Below, one piece after another: positions 1 through 8,014 of a stretch of DNA of 36,005 bases. Both the position numbers and the translations under genes were made by a program. This stretch comes from Limisphaerales bacterium (GTDB lineage: Bacteria; Verrucomicrobiota; Verrucomicrobiia; Limisphaerales; SXTU01): positions 1-36,005 of the forward strand of contig WRPG01000054.1 in NCBI GenBank assembly GCA_009773355.1. Reading direction: 5' to 3'. The notes beneath the pieces are model-generated. The model was not told the origin of the DNA, searched no databases, and saw only the letters and a list, made by a program, of their open reading frames with translations. Positions within the stretch are counted from its first letter, which is position 1. Each line of letters begins with the position of its first letter.

Positions 1-68
1 CCCCGGCGCGCCAGTTCCGCGCCCAGCGGCAAGCCCACGTAACCACAGCCCACGATCAGCACTCGCAC
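1..68 (-). CDS. NAD(P)-binding Rossmann-fold oxidoreductase, 5' end only
   Basis: Reading leftwards from a GTG codon at 68-66, the frame is open to the window edge and encodes RVLIVGCGYVGLPLGAELAR. This is a beta-alpha dinucleotide-binding start with the motif GCGYVG followed by a small residue and a helix. Such N-termini occur in NAD-dependent epimerase/dehydratases (YeeZ-like SDRs) and in UDP-sugar dehydrogenases, and 22 residues cannot separate them. No in-frame ATG lies close upstream. The next one, at 137-135, would add a Pro/Arg-rich leader that does not look like protein. The gene follows the histidine kinase on the same strand after about 110 bp, with no sign of coupling. Confidence 0.6.
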   Translation of the reverse strand, partial: MRVLIVGCGYVGLPLGAELARR

Positions 69-128
69 GCCCGCATCATGCCGCGTAACCGCCGGCCTGC
101 CCAGCGGATTGCGGGGCGGGCGCGGCCC

Positions 129-151
129 GGGGCGCATTCAAGGCGCGCCCC
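129..151. terminator. Hairpin downstream of the histidine kinase gene
   Basis: A perfect 7-bp inverted repeat (ggggcgc at 129-135, gcgcccc at 145-151) with a 9-nt loop lies just beyond the kinase stop codon. There is no T-tract, so intrinsic termination is only a possibility. It could equally be a chance G/C palindrome in this GC-rich spacer. Confidence 0.25.
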
Positions 152-177
152 GCCTCTGGGGGGTGGTTGCCGGCGGC

Positions 178-3100
178 TCAGATGCCGCCTGCCGCGGTCG
201 GCGCGGCATGAAGTTCCTCATGCACGGTGCGCAGGAGCGTCTCGACGCTGTAGGGCTTGTGGAGGATGTGCTTCACGCCCAGCCCGAGCACCTCGTCGGT
301 GCGGTCCTTCTGGCCGGGCAGCCCGAGCGCGCCGCTGGAGGCAATCACCTTCAACCCGGGCGAGAGCTTGCGCAGCGCGCGGATGAGCTGCACGCCGTCC
401 ATGAAGGGCATCATCACGTCCGTGATGACCAGGGCCACCTCGCTGGCGTGGCGGCTCATCTCGGTGAGCGCGGTGGTGCCGTCGTCAGCGGTGAGCACGC
501 GGTAGCCGTGGGCCTCCAGCATCCGGCGCGTGACCTGAAGGATGCCGGCCTCGTCGTCCACCACGAGCACGAGTTCGCCGTGGCCGCGCGGGAGCGGCTC
601 GGGGGCTGCGGCCGCGAGCTGGCCGGCGGCCTCGGGCGAGGCGGGCAGATAAACCTCGAACGTCGTGCCCCGGCCCACCTGGCTGCTCACCGTGATGAAG
701 CCGCCGTGGCTGCGGACGATGCCGATCGCGGTGGAGAGGCCCAGGCCGGTGCCTTTGCCCTGTTCCTTGGTGGTGAAGAACGGCTCGAACATCCGGTCGA
801 GCACCTCGGACGGGATGCCGCAGCCGCTGTCCTTCACGCGCAGGAGGATGTGCGGGCCTGGCTTCGCGCCGGGATTGACCTGGGCGAGCGCGTCGTCCAC
901 CTCGACGTTCGCCGCGCTGTAAGTCAGTTCACCGCCCTCGGCCAGGGCGTCGCGGGCGTTCACGCTGAGGTTCAGCAGCACTTGATGGAGCTGTGTGGTG
1001 TCGCCCACCACCGGCCATAGGTCGTTCGGGATGTCGGCACTTAGGGCGATGTTGCGCGGGAAGGTCTCGCGGGCCAGGCGGACCATCTCCTTGATGATGT
1101 GCTTGGGGTGGAGCACGACGCGCTCGCCCTCGATGCCGCGCGCGAAGGTGAGCACCTGCTTGACGATGTCCGCGCCGCGCTTGGCGCTCTGCACGATGCC
1201 GTCGAGCTGGCTGGCCGTCGCCTCGTCGCGGGCCATCAACTTGAGGAGGTCCGCGCCCATGAGGATGGGGGCGAGCACGTTGTTCAGGTCGTGGGCGATG
1301 CCGCCGGCCAGCAGGCCGATGCCCTCGAGCCGCTGCGCGCGGAGGAACTGCTGCTCCAGCGTCTTGCGCTCGGAGATGTCCTGCTTGATGGCGATGAAGT
1401 GCGTGACGCGGCCGGCGTGGTCGCGCACGGGCGCGATGGTCAGCTCCTCGGCGTAGAGGGTGCCGTCCTTGCGGCGGTTGCGCATCTCGCCGTGCCAGAC
1501 GCGCCCGGCGAGGATGGTCTTCCACATGCCCTCGTAGAACTCGCGCGGGTGCTGGCCGGACTTGAGCAGGCGCGGGTTCTGGCCGACGGCCTCCGCGAGC
1601 GCGTAGCCGGTGCTTTTGGTGAAGGCCGGGTTGACCCAGAGGATGGTCCCCTGCGCGTCGGTGATGACGATGGCGTTGGCGGCGGCCTCGAGCGCGGCGC
1701 TTTGCAGGCGGAGCTGTTCCTCGGCCCGCCTGCGGTCGGTGATGTCACGGACCAGGGCGACGAAGTAATCCCGGTTCAAATGGATGAGCTTGACGCTGAC
1801 TTCCACGGGGAAAGTGGACCCGTCCTTCCGCCGGTGGCGGCCTTCGACGACCTGGGCGCCGGTCTTGCGGATCGCCTCGGCCACGCGCGGCCAGGAGGCA
1901 CGGTCCACGCACTCGACCTCCACATCCGGCACGCTCAAGGCCAGCAGCTCCTCGCGGGTGTAGCCCGAGGCCAGGCAGCTCGCCTCGTTCACGTCCAGAA
2001 AGCGCCCCGTTTCCGGATCAATGACCTCGATGCCATCGCTGGATCGGTCCACCAAGGTGCGAAACAGGATCAGCGACTCCGCCGCCCGCTTGTGCTCGGT
2101 GATGTCCCGGAGGATGCCCTGCACCAGCGTGCCCTCCACCGGTCCCCAGTTCACCTCCACGTCCACGATGGTTCCGTCGGGCCGCGTGATCTGGCGCTCC
2201 GTGCGGAAGGTCTCCCCGTCCCGGGCGGTCTGGAGCCGGGCGGGCAGCAGCGCGCGCTCTTCCGGCGCGTAGGTGTCCGCGAGGTTCAACGCCAGCAATT
2301 CCACCAGCGGCCGGCCATACAGCCGGCACGCAGCGGGGTTCACCTCCACAAACCGTCCGGCGGCGTCCACCAGCGCGATGCCGTCCCCCGCCTGCTCCAT
2401 CAGGCGGTGGTAGCGGCTCAGGGTGGTGGCCAGCAGTTCCTCGGCGCGCCGCTGCTCCGTCACGTCGGTGATGAGGCCCCGGAAATGCGTCGCCTGGCCC
2501 GCCGCGTTCCGCACCACCACACATTGGTCCCGCACCCAGCAGACCTGCCGATGCGCGTTGAAAATCCGGTAATCCCGCGTGAACTCAACCCGGCCCGCCG
2601 CGACCGCCGTGTCGCTCTCCGCCGCAATCCTCGGCAAGTCCTCCGGGTGCGCGATGCTCGCAAACTGGAGCTGGCCCGAGGTGAACTCCGCCGGCCGGTA
2701 GCCGAAACGCGCGACATTTTCCGAAACGAATTCCGCCGGCCAGCCCGGCTCCGCGCGCGCGACGTAGGCGACCGACGGGCTTTGGTCTATGACCAGCTTG
2801 AGGACGTTCAGCCGCTCCTCCGATTCCCGCAGCCGGGCCACGGCCTGCGCCAGCTCCGCCCGCTGGCGCAAGGCCACCAGGCCGAAGGCGAGGTCTTCCG
2901 CCAGTTCGGTCAACAGCTTCACCTCGTCGTCATCGAACCGGTCCGGCTCCGCCGAATACAGGCTCAACTCGCCGAAGGCTTTCTCGGCGGCGCACAAGGG
3001 CAGGACGACCGCCGAGCGCAGGCCGGCGGACTGCGCCCGTTCGCGGCAGGCCGCGAAGGCTTCTTCCACCTGGAAGTCCCGGCAGATGACCGGCTGCCCG

Positions 3101-3990
3101 ATTTGGATGGCCGTGCTCGCCAAGCCACAGGTCACCGGCCAGCCGCAGCAGGGCAATGGCAGTCCTTCGAGGAAGCCGACCGCCCGCCCGGCCCGCGCCG
3201 CCACCCGCAGCTTGCCGTCTGGCTCAACCATCCCCACCCAGGCCAGCCCATGCCCGGTGTGCGCCGCCAGTTCCGTGCAGAACTCCTGTAGCAGGCCGGC
3301 CTCGTCCGTGGCGCGGATGAGCACGGAGTTCGCCGCGCTGATGGCGCCCAGCGTGCGGTTGAGCCGCCGCACGCGCCGCTCGTTGCGCACCACCACGGTC
3401 ATGTCGTTGGTCACGGCCAGCACCTCGCGCACGGTGCCGTCGGCGTTGAGCAGCGGTGTGAAGGTGTAGGCCAGGTGCGCGTGGCCGGACGGCAGCGTGA
3501 TGTCCAGCACCTCGGTCTGCGCGCGGCGGGTCTCCAGCGCGCGGTTGAGGACGGGCAGATAGGCGTTCACCATCTCCAGCGGAAAAACTTCCTCGTCCCG
3601 CCGGCCCAGCACCGCGTCCAGCGGCTTGTTCGCCTCCAGCAGCCCGCGCGTGTTCAGATAGCGAAAGCGGCGGTCGGCGTCGTAGATGGCGAAGGTGAAC
3701 GGCATATGCGCCACCGCCGAGGTGAGCCGCTCCTGCGCCGCCTCCAAGTCACTGCGGACGGCCACCTCGCGCCGCAAACCCCGGCGCAGCAGCAGGTAGA
3801 TCAGCCCCGCTGACACGGCCACGAACAGCAGCCCCTTGGCGATGTTCGACCACAGTTCGGCGGTGTGGCTGCCGAAGGCCAGCGCCACCGCGAGGTCGGA
3901 CAGGACAATCCACGCACCCGCCGCCGCCGCGTAAATCCACGCGACGCGCCCGGGCACTTCGGCCAGGCCAAGGTGAGTTGGTTCCCGCAT
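178..3990 (-). CDS. Hybrid sensor histidine kinase (2 TM, PAS, GAF, 4 PAS, HisKA, HATPase, REC)
   Basis: This is a predicted membrane-anchored sensor kinase of about 1270 residues with a fused receiver. Two hydrophobic helices occupy roughly residues 17-40 and 52-69. A PAS domain (about 85-205) and a GAF domain (about 230-385) follow, then four further PAS domains ending in typical DIT/DIS linkers (DVTEQRRAEE, DITEHKRAAE, DITDRRRAEE, DISERKTLE). The HisKA motif AHDLNN carries the phospho-acceptor His. The ATPase part has NLSVNARDAL (N box), DSGCGIP (G1) and GKGTGLGLS (G2). The C-terminal receiver (from about 1139) has VVDDE, ITDVMMP with the acceptor Asp, and the HKPY lysine. The ATG at 3990 sits just before the first TM segment. 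An in-frame ATG at 4068 would add 26 residues of non-membrane sequence. No separate response regulator is adjacent, so the signal and output are unknown. Confidence 0.93.
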   Translation of the reverse strand: MREPTHLGLAEVPGRVAWIYAAAAGAWIVLSDLAVALAFGSHTAELWSNIAKGLLFVAVSAGLIYLLLRRGLRREVAVRSDLEAAQERLTSAVAHMPFTFAIYDADRRFRYLNTRGLLEANKPLDAVLGRRDEEVFPLEMVNAYLPVLNRALETRRAQTEVLDITLPSGHAHLAYTFTPLLNADGTVREVLAVTNDMTVVVRNERRVRRLNRTLGAISAANSVLIRATDEAGLLQEFCTELAAHTGHGLAWVGMVEPDGKLRVAARAGRAVGFLEGLPLPCCGWPVTCGLASTAIQIGQPVICRDFQVEEAFAACRERAQSAGLRSAVVLPLCAAEKAFGELSLYSAEPDRFDDDEVKLLTELAEDLAFGLVALRQRAELAQAVARLRESEERLNVLKLVIDQSPSVAYVARAEPGWPAEFVSENVARFGYRPAEFTSGQLQFASIAHPEDLPRIAAESDTAVAAGRVEFTRDYRIFNAHRQVCWVRDQCVVVRNAAGQATHFRGLITDVTEQRRAEELLATTLSRYHRLMEQAGDGIALVDAAGRFVEVNPAACRLYGRPLVELLALNLADTYAPEERALLPARLQTARDGETFRTERQITRPDGTIVDVEVNWGPVEGTLVQGILRDITEHKRAAESLILFRTLVDRSSDGIEVIDPETGRFLDVNEASCLASGYTREELLALSVPDVEVECVDRASWPRVAEAIRKTGAQVVEGRHRRKDGSTFPVEVSVKLIHLNRDYFVALVRDITDRRRAEEQLRLQSAALEAAANAIVITDAQGTILWVNPAFTKSTGYALAEAVGQNPRLLKSGQHPREFYEGMWKTILAGRVWHGEMRNRRKDGTLYAEELTIAPVRDHAGRVTHFIAIKQDISERKTLEQQFLRAQRLEGIGLLAGGIAHDLNNVLAPILMGADLLKLMARDEATASQLDGIVQSAKRGADIVKQVLTFARGIEGERVVLHPKHIIKEMVRLARETFPRNIALSADIPNDLWPVVGDTTQLHQVLLNLSVNARDALAEGGELTYSAANVEVDDALAQVNPGAKPGPHILLRVKDSGCGIPSEVLDRMFEPFFTTKEQGKGTGLGLSTAIGIVRSHGGFITVSSQVGRGTTFEVYLPASPEAAGQLAAAAPEPLPRGHGELVLVVDDEAGILQVTRRMLEAHGYRVLTADDGTTALTEMSRHASEVALVITDVMMPFMDGVQLIRALRKLSPGLKVIASSGALGLPGQKDRTDEVLGLGVKHILHKPYSVETLLRTVHEELHAAPTAAGGI

Positions 3991-4367
3991 TCTCCAGAAT
4001 TTTTGGCTCGGCGGACGGTGCCACAGGTTCCGTCCAAAACCAACCTCCCTTTGCTGTGCGGTGAACATTTATTGGCACACTTCCGCCCCCTGCCGGACGG
4101 CTCTGGCGGGACCACCGGGACGCGGCGGCTGAAGTTCATGGAGAGCAGCCACGGCCCGATCACCCGCAGTTCCGGCCCTAAAGCCGTGCCGGCGATTTGC
4201 AATCGCCGGCACAGGTTCAGGGCGAATTTCCCCTCCCATTTTCCTGCCCTCAATCTGCCTGCCCAAATTCCGTGGCAATGCCCGGTGGACCCCACGCCCC
4301 CGCGCTGACGGCGTTTGGCATTGCGCTTCTCCCGTCCGGCTGGCAGCAACTCCGCCAGCAGCACACC
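3991..4367. other. Divergent intergenic spacer with one palindromic repeat
   Basis: These 377 bases separate the kinase (-) from the amino-acid permease (+). I see no convincing gene. The only clear structure is the hairpin at 4186-4212, listed separately. Both flanking genes must be transcribed from here or from the adjacent coding ends, but I could not identify a good -35/-10 pair. Confidence 0.6.
4186..4212. repeat. Palindromic repeat, single hairpin of the gtgccggcgatttgc family
   Basis: A perfect 12-bp stem (gtgccggcgatt at 4186-4197, aatcgccggcac at 4201-4212) with a 3-nt loop. Nearly the same sequence forms both arms of the larger element at 22456-22563, so this looks like a solo half-copy of a dispersed repeat rather than a gene-specific terminator. 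Confidence 0.75.
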
Positions 4368-5849
4368 ATGACCAAGCCCAACGACTCCTCTCCGCGCCCC
4401 GGCCAGCTCGTGCCCACGCTCGGGCTGTTCACGACCGTGATGATCGTGGTGGGCGGCGTCATCGGCTCGGGCATCTTCCGCAAGTCCGGCGTGATGGCGG
4501 GGCAGCTCGGCTCCACGGAGCTGCTGCTCGCGGTGTGGGTGCTCGCGGGCGTCATCACGCTCTTCGGCGCGCTCACCAACGCGGAGATTTCCAGCTTCAT
4601 CACCGAGACCGGCGGCCAATACGTCTTCTTCGAGCGCATGTATGGGCCGTTCGTCGCCTACCTGTTCGGCTGGGCGGTCTTCGCGGTCATCCAGACCGGC
4701 AGCATCGCGGCGCTGGCCTACGTGTTCGCGGAGTATTTCACCCAGCTCCAGCCGCTGCCGGAACTCAGCGGCGCGGCGGCGAACTGGTCCTTCCATGTCC
4801 CGTTCATCGGCGACATCGCGCCGTTCAAGGAGTTCGGGGTGAAGTGCCTCGCCGCGTTCGTCATCGTCGTGCTCACCACGGTGAACTATCTCGGCGTGCG
4901 CTTCGGCGGCGCGGTGCAAAACATCTTCACCATCGCCAAGCTCGTGGGCATGGCCGCGCTGTTCCTCGCGGCGTTCCTCGTGCCCAGCGCGGGCGGCAGC
5001 GCGGCGAACTTGTCCACGTCCGTGCCCGCGCTTCAGAAGCACGGCTTTGAACTCGTGGTCGCCATCGCCGCCGCGTTGCAGGGCGCGTTCTGGGCCTACG
5101 ACGGCTGGGTGAAGACGACGTTCTGCGCCGGCGAAGTCCGCGACCCGCAGCGCAACGTGCCGCGCGCAACGGTGCTGGGCATGTTCATCGTCACCGGCAT
5201 CTACCTCGGGCTGAACCTCGCCTACTGCTGGGTGCTACCCGCCGAACTGATGGCGCAGTCCAAGCTCGTCGCTGCTGACGTGGCCGAGCGCATTGCGAGC
5301 GGCGGAGGCCAGTGGATTGCCGTGGTCGTGATGGTCTCCACGTTCGGCGCAAACAACGCCACCATCCTCGCCAGCGCCCGGGTGTATTTCACCATGGCCC
5401 GGCGCAACCTCTTCCCCGCCATGCTCGGCCGGGTGCATCCACGTTATCACACGCCCGCCGCCTCGCTCGTGGTGCAAGGGCTGTGGAGCATCGCGCTCGT
5501 GTTCACCGGGACGTTCGACACGCTCACGGACACGCTTATTTTCGTGAGCTGGATTTTCTACGGCCTCGGCGCGTATGGCGTCTTCGTGCTGCGCCGCAAG
5601 GAGCCGGACGCGCCGCGTCCCTACAAGGTGCCGGGCTATCCGTGGGTGCCGGGCATCTTCGTCGCGTTCTCGGCGGTCTTCCTCGTGCTGACCATCGTGA
5701 ACGACGTGAACACCTACCGCGCCGCCGTGGCCGCCGGAAAGCCAGGCCTCCTGAACTTCGCGCTCGGCACGGCGCTCGTGGTCATTGGGGTGCCGATTTA
5801 CTTCTTCTACCGGAAGCGCAACGCAGCGGCGGCCCCCAGCCCGGCATAG
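4368..5849 (+). CDS. APC-superfamily amino acid permease
   Basis: A 493-residue polytopic inner-membrane transporter of the amino acid-polyamine-organocation superfamily, closest in style to LAT/SteT-type exchangers. About 12 hydrophobic helices are visible. The first carries the family signature GGVIGSGIF at about residues 25-33, where the substrate carboxylate is bound by the broken TM1 helix. Other family-like stretches are FGALTNAEISS, FWAYDGWVKT (the TM6 region) and the C-terminal RPYKVPGYPW motif. I chose the ATG at 4368 because it gives a short cytoplasmic N-terminus. In-frame codons further upstream would add a repeat-derived leader. The gene stands alone between divergent and convergent neighbours. 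The substrate (amino acid or polyamine) is not deducible. Confidence 0.93.
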   Translation: MTKPNDSSPRPGQLVPTLGLFTTVMIVVGGVIGSGIFRKSGVMAGQLGSTELLLAVWVLAGVITLFGALTNAEISSFITETGGQYVFFERMYGPFVAYLFGWAVFAVIQTGSIAALAYVFAEYFTQLQPLPELSGAAANWSFHVPFIGDIAPFKEFGVKCLAAFVIVVLTTVNYLGVRFGGAVQNIFTIAKLVGMAALFLAAFLVPSAGGSAANLSTSVPALQKHGFELVVAIAAALQGAFWAYDGWVKTTFCAGEVRDPQRNVPRATVLGMFIVTGIYLGLNLAYCWVLPAELMAQSKLVAADVAERIASGGGQWIAVVVMVSTFGANNATILASARVYFTMARRNLFPAMLGRVHPRYHTPAASLVVQGLWSIALVFTGTFDTLTDTLIFVSWIFYGLGAYGVFVLRRKEPDAPRPYKVPGYPWVPGIFVAFSAVFLVLTIVNDVNTYRAAVAAGKPGLLNFALGTALVVIGVPIYFFYRKRNAAAAPSPA

Positions 5850-5882
5850 CGGACGCAAGGCGGATGGTCGTTCGGGCTGATC

Positions 5883-5900
5883 GGGGACAAGAGTGTCCCC
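5883..5900. repeat. Hairpin between convergent genes
   Basis: A perfect 7-bp stem (ggggaca at 5883-5889, tgtcccc at 5894-5900) with loop agag, between the permease stop and the stop of the gene at 5907. It has no T-tract. It may serve as a bidirectional terminator or be a dispersed palindromic repeat, and the sequence does not decide between these. Confidence 0.5.
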
Positions 5901-5906
5901 GCCACG

Positions 5907-6782
5907 TCACCGGGCTGCCTTCCACTTCCGATATTCCTCCAGCACCTCGTCGCGCGAGCAGCGCGGGCGCAGGACGGTGCGGACCTTGAAGCCGTATTCC
6001 TTCATCACTTCCGGCTTGGGCACGATGAACTGAAAGTCCCACGCCGGGTTCGTCGTCTTCAGTGCCGCGTTCGCCCCGCCGCCGCTGGGTGAGTGCGTGA
6101 GGCGGATGCCCTCGGCGCGGTCGAACATGACCAGCCACATCAGCCCGTCGAAGTGGCCGTAGAAGAGCGGCGTGTCGAAGCGGAAGGTCGAGAGACTCTT
6201 GTAGAGCGTGTCGCGGCCCGGAGCGTAAGTGAGGTCGAACTTGTCGTCGCGATGACGCACGGTGCTGTCGCGGTTGTGAAACTGCGTGCAGAGCTGCATC
6301 CAGTTCGAGCCGGGCTGGCCTTCGAGTCCGCCGAGAAAATACATGGACTTGTCCAGCGGGGCGTTGATGTAGCTCGCCCAGAACATCGCCAGGTAGCCGC
6401 GTGGGAAGACGTGCTGGTGGGCCACGCAGCGGAAGCTCATGTCGAGATAGTGCGGCGCGACGAGCTTGAAGCGCGTCCAGCTCTCGACGTGATACGTGGG
6501 CGTGGGCGGCTGGTGCAGCTCGCCCTCGGAGTCGGAAAGCTCCTTGAAGGCCATTCTTGCGTTGCGCGGCTCGAAGAACGTCTTCGAGTCCGGCGGCTCT
6601 TCGCCATTGACGATGTGCTCGAAGTTCAGTCCTGCCACCGCCGGCACGAAGATGTTCCGCGCTCCGGCCGTGTTGTGGATGAGGCTCCAGACGCCGTTGT
6701 AACCGGCGCGATGCTGCTCATGCGCCGCGTTGTCGCCGATGACGGCGGTGAGGTCGCCGACTTTGAAGGTGGAGTGGGCCAT
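5907..6782 (-). CDS. Conserved protein of unknown function, paired with a sugar isomerase
   Basis: A 291-residue protein with no signal peptide or TM helix. I do not recognise a named domain. The sequence is rich in aromatic and beta-prone stretches (VWSLIHNT, IFVPAVAGLNFEHI, YLAMFWASYIN, MYFLGGLEG) and has histidine-containing motifs (QLCTQFHN, STVRHRDD, THSPSGGG). This is compatible with a beta-sandwich or mutarotase-like carbohydrate protein, but that is inference only. From memory, close relatives occur as hypothetical proteins in planctomycete and verrucomicrobial genomes. The ATG lies 6 bp after the stop of the upstream sugar isomerase/epimerase, so the two are almost certainly co-translated and a role on the same substrate is likely. 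Confidence 0.88.
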   Translation of the reverse strand: MAHSTFKVGDLTAVIGDNAAHEQHRAGYNGVWSLIHNTAGARNIFVPAVAGLNFEHIVNGEEPPDSKTFFEPRNARMAFKELSDSEGELHQPPTPTYHVESWTRFKLVAPHYLDMSFRCVAHQHVFPRGYLAMFWASYINAPLDKSMYFLGGLEGQPGSNWMQLCTQFHNRDSTVRHRDDKFDLTYAPGRDTLYKSLSTFRFDTPLFYGHFDGLMWLVMFDRAEGIRLTHSPSGGGANAALKTTNPAWDFQFIVPKPEVMKEYGFKVRTVLRPRCSRDEVLEEYRKWKAAR

Positions 6783-6788
6783 GGCGGT

Positions 6789-7853
6789 TCAGACCTTTCT
6801 CCCCAAAATCCGGTCCAGCGAATCGCTGGTCTGCCAGACGAGCGCCTCGGGGTAGTGCGGATACGGATGGAAATACTCGAAGGTCAGGAAGCCGCGGTAG
6901 TTGATCTTGTCCAGCTCCTCCAGCAGCGCGGGCCAGTTCGTCGTGCCGTCGAGCAGCGGGCGGAAGGTTTCGAGCGAGAAGTCCGTGCCCTTCTTGGTGA
7001 ACTCCTTGAGGTGGATGTTCTGGATGCGCTGGCCCATCACCGGCACCCAGTGCTCCGCGTGCTGGAACATCGCGATGTTGCCGGTGTCGTAGTGGATGCG
7101 CACGCGCTCGTTGCCGAAGTGGTCCACGAACGCGTTCATCTCCATCGGCGTCATGAGGAAGCCGTTGAAGAAGATGTTCTCCATGTTGAGATACACCTTC
7201 TGCTTCGCGGCGGTCTTGGCGAGCTGGGCAATGGCTTCCTTCGCGCGCTGCTCGCAGATGTCGTTGCGCACCGGCTCGTGGTCGGTGCGCCAAGGGATGT
7301 GCACCGCGCCGGGGACGACGAGCACGTTCTCCACGCCGAGGTCGCTGGCGGCCTGGGCGATCTTGCCGGCGAGTTCGAGGCCGCGCGCGCGCTTCGCGGG
7401 GTCATTGCTCGTAAGCGGGTAAGGCCAGAAGAGGAACGAGCACAGGCCGCTGATTTGGATGCCAATCTGGTCGGCCATCTGACGGATCGTCTTGAACTCC
7501 TTCGTGCCTGCTTTGGGCGAGAGGTCGTTGTCGAGGTCGTAGTTCAGCTCGATGCCGTCGAAGCCCGCGTCCTTCGCGAGCTGGAGGCACTCGCGCAGGT
7601 TCATACGGTCGGGGTAGGGGAAAGCCCAGAGGTTGATGGACTTCTTCATCGCGTAGCGCTTGGGCGAGGCGCGACGCGGGTCGGGCTTGGTGGCGGGCTG
7701 GGCGGCGGACGCGCTTCCACCGACAACTGCGGCGGCTCCCGCCGCAGCGAAAGCCGAGCGCAGGGCATCGCGTCGCGTGAGTCCATCACGCGGCGGTGGT
7801 TCGATGGGATTGAAGGCGGGGGAGAATGAGTCTTGCGACGGCTGGGCTTGCAT
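6789..7853 (-). CDS. Tat-exported sugar phosphate isomerase/epimerase-like TIM barrel
   Basis: A 354-residue AP-endonuclease-2-like TIM-barrel protein. The N-terminus has a Tat signal, TRRDALRSAF at residues 26-35, followed by an Ala-rich hydrophobic stretch, so the enzyme should act outside the cytoplasm. The D-tagatose-3-epimerase type metal site can be read: Glu225 (NMENIF), Asp256 (HYDTGN), His281 (NIHLKEF) and Glu326 (LTFEYF). Such enzymes isomerise or epimerise free sugars and polyols at C2/C3. The phosphate in the family name is not evidence of a phosphorylated substrate. The start is the ATG at 7853, which puts the RR motif at a normal distance; an upstream extension would read through a repeat. 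The gene is followed after 6 bp by the unknown protein at 5907-6782. Confidence 0.92.
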   Translation of the reverse strand: MQAQPSQDSFSPAFNPIEPPPRDGLTRRDALRSAFAAAGAAAVVGGSASAAQPATKPDPRRASPKRYAMKKSINLWAFPYPDRMNLRECLQLAKDAGFDGIELNYDLDNDLSPKAGTKEFKTIRQMADQIGIQISGLCSFLFWPYPLTSNDPAKRARGLELAGKIAQAASDLGVENVLVVPGAVHIPWRTDHEPVRNDICEQRAKEAIAQLAKTAAKQKVYLNMENIFFNGFLMTPMEMNAFVDHFGNERVRIHYDTGNIAMFQHAEHWVPVMGQRIQNIHLKEFTKKGTDFSLETFRPLLDGTTNWPALLEELDKINYRGFLTFEYFHPYPHYPEALVWQTSDSLDRILGRKV

Positions 7854-7899
7854 GGAGGCAAACTGACAAGAACCGCCCCGCGCTGGCAAGCCCGCGCGC

Positions 7900-8009
7900 G
7901 GAGCGCCGGCTTGCAGCCGGCTTATGGCGTGAGGGAAACGGAGCGTCTCGAATTGCGGTGCTGTGCCTGCATTTCGACAGCGCAAAGCCGGCTTGGAAGC
8001 CGGCGCTCC
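7900..8009. repeat. Palindromic interspersed element, about 110 bp, with hairpin termini
   Basis: The left arm 7900-7923 begins ggagcgccggctt and the right arm 7985-8009 ends aagccggcgctcc. The arms are inverted repeats of each other over about 24 bp, differing only around the central loop. Each arm is itself a small hairpin (gccggctt...aagccggc type). The core of about 60 bp is not repetitive within the window. The element lies between the Gfo/Idh gene and the sugar isomerase gene of the same operon and accounts for most of their 161-bp gap. Confidence 0.75.
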
Positions 8010-8014
8010 GCCGC

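Noticed and set aside
1099-3291. Long open frame antisense to the histidine kinase
   Set aside because: The kinase frame contains PAS, GAF, HisKA and ATPase motifs over the same bases; the opposite frame has none.
3991-4367. Possible upstream extension of the amino-acid permease from codons near 4197
   Set aside because: It would encode part of the dispersed hairpin repeat and a non-membrane leader; the ATG at 4368 gives a normal permease N-terminus.
6093-7829. Long open frame antisense to the sugar isomerase and the unknown protein
   Set aside because: It runs across two co-directional genes including their 6-bp junction, and shows no domain or signal of its own.
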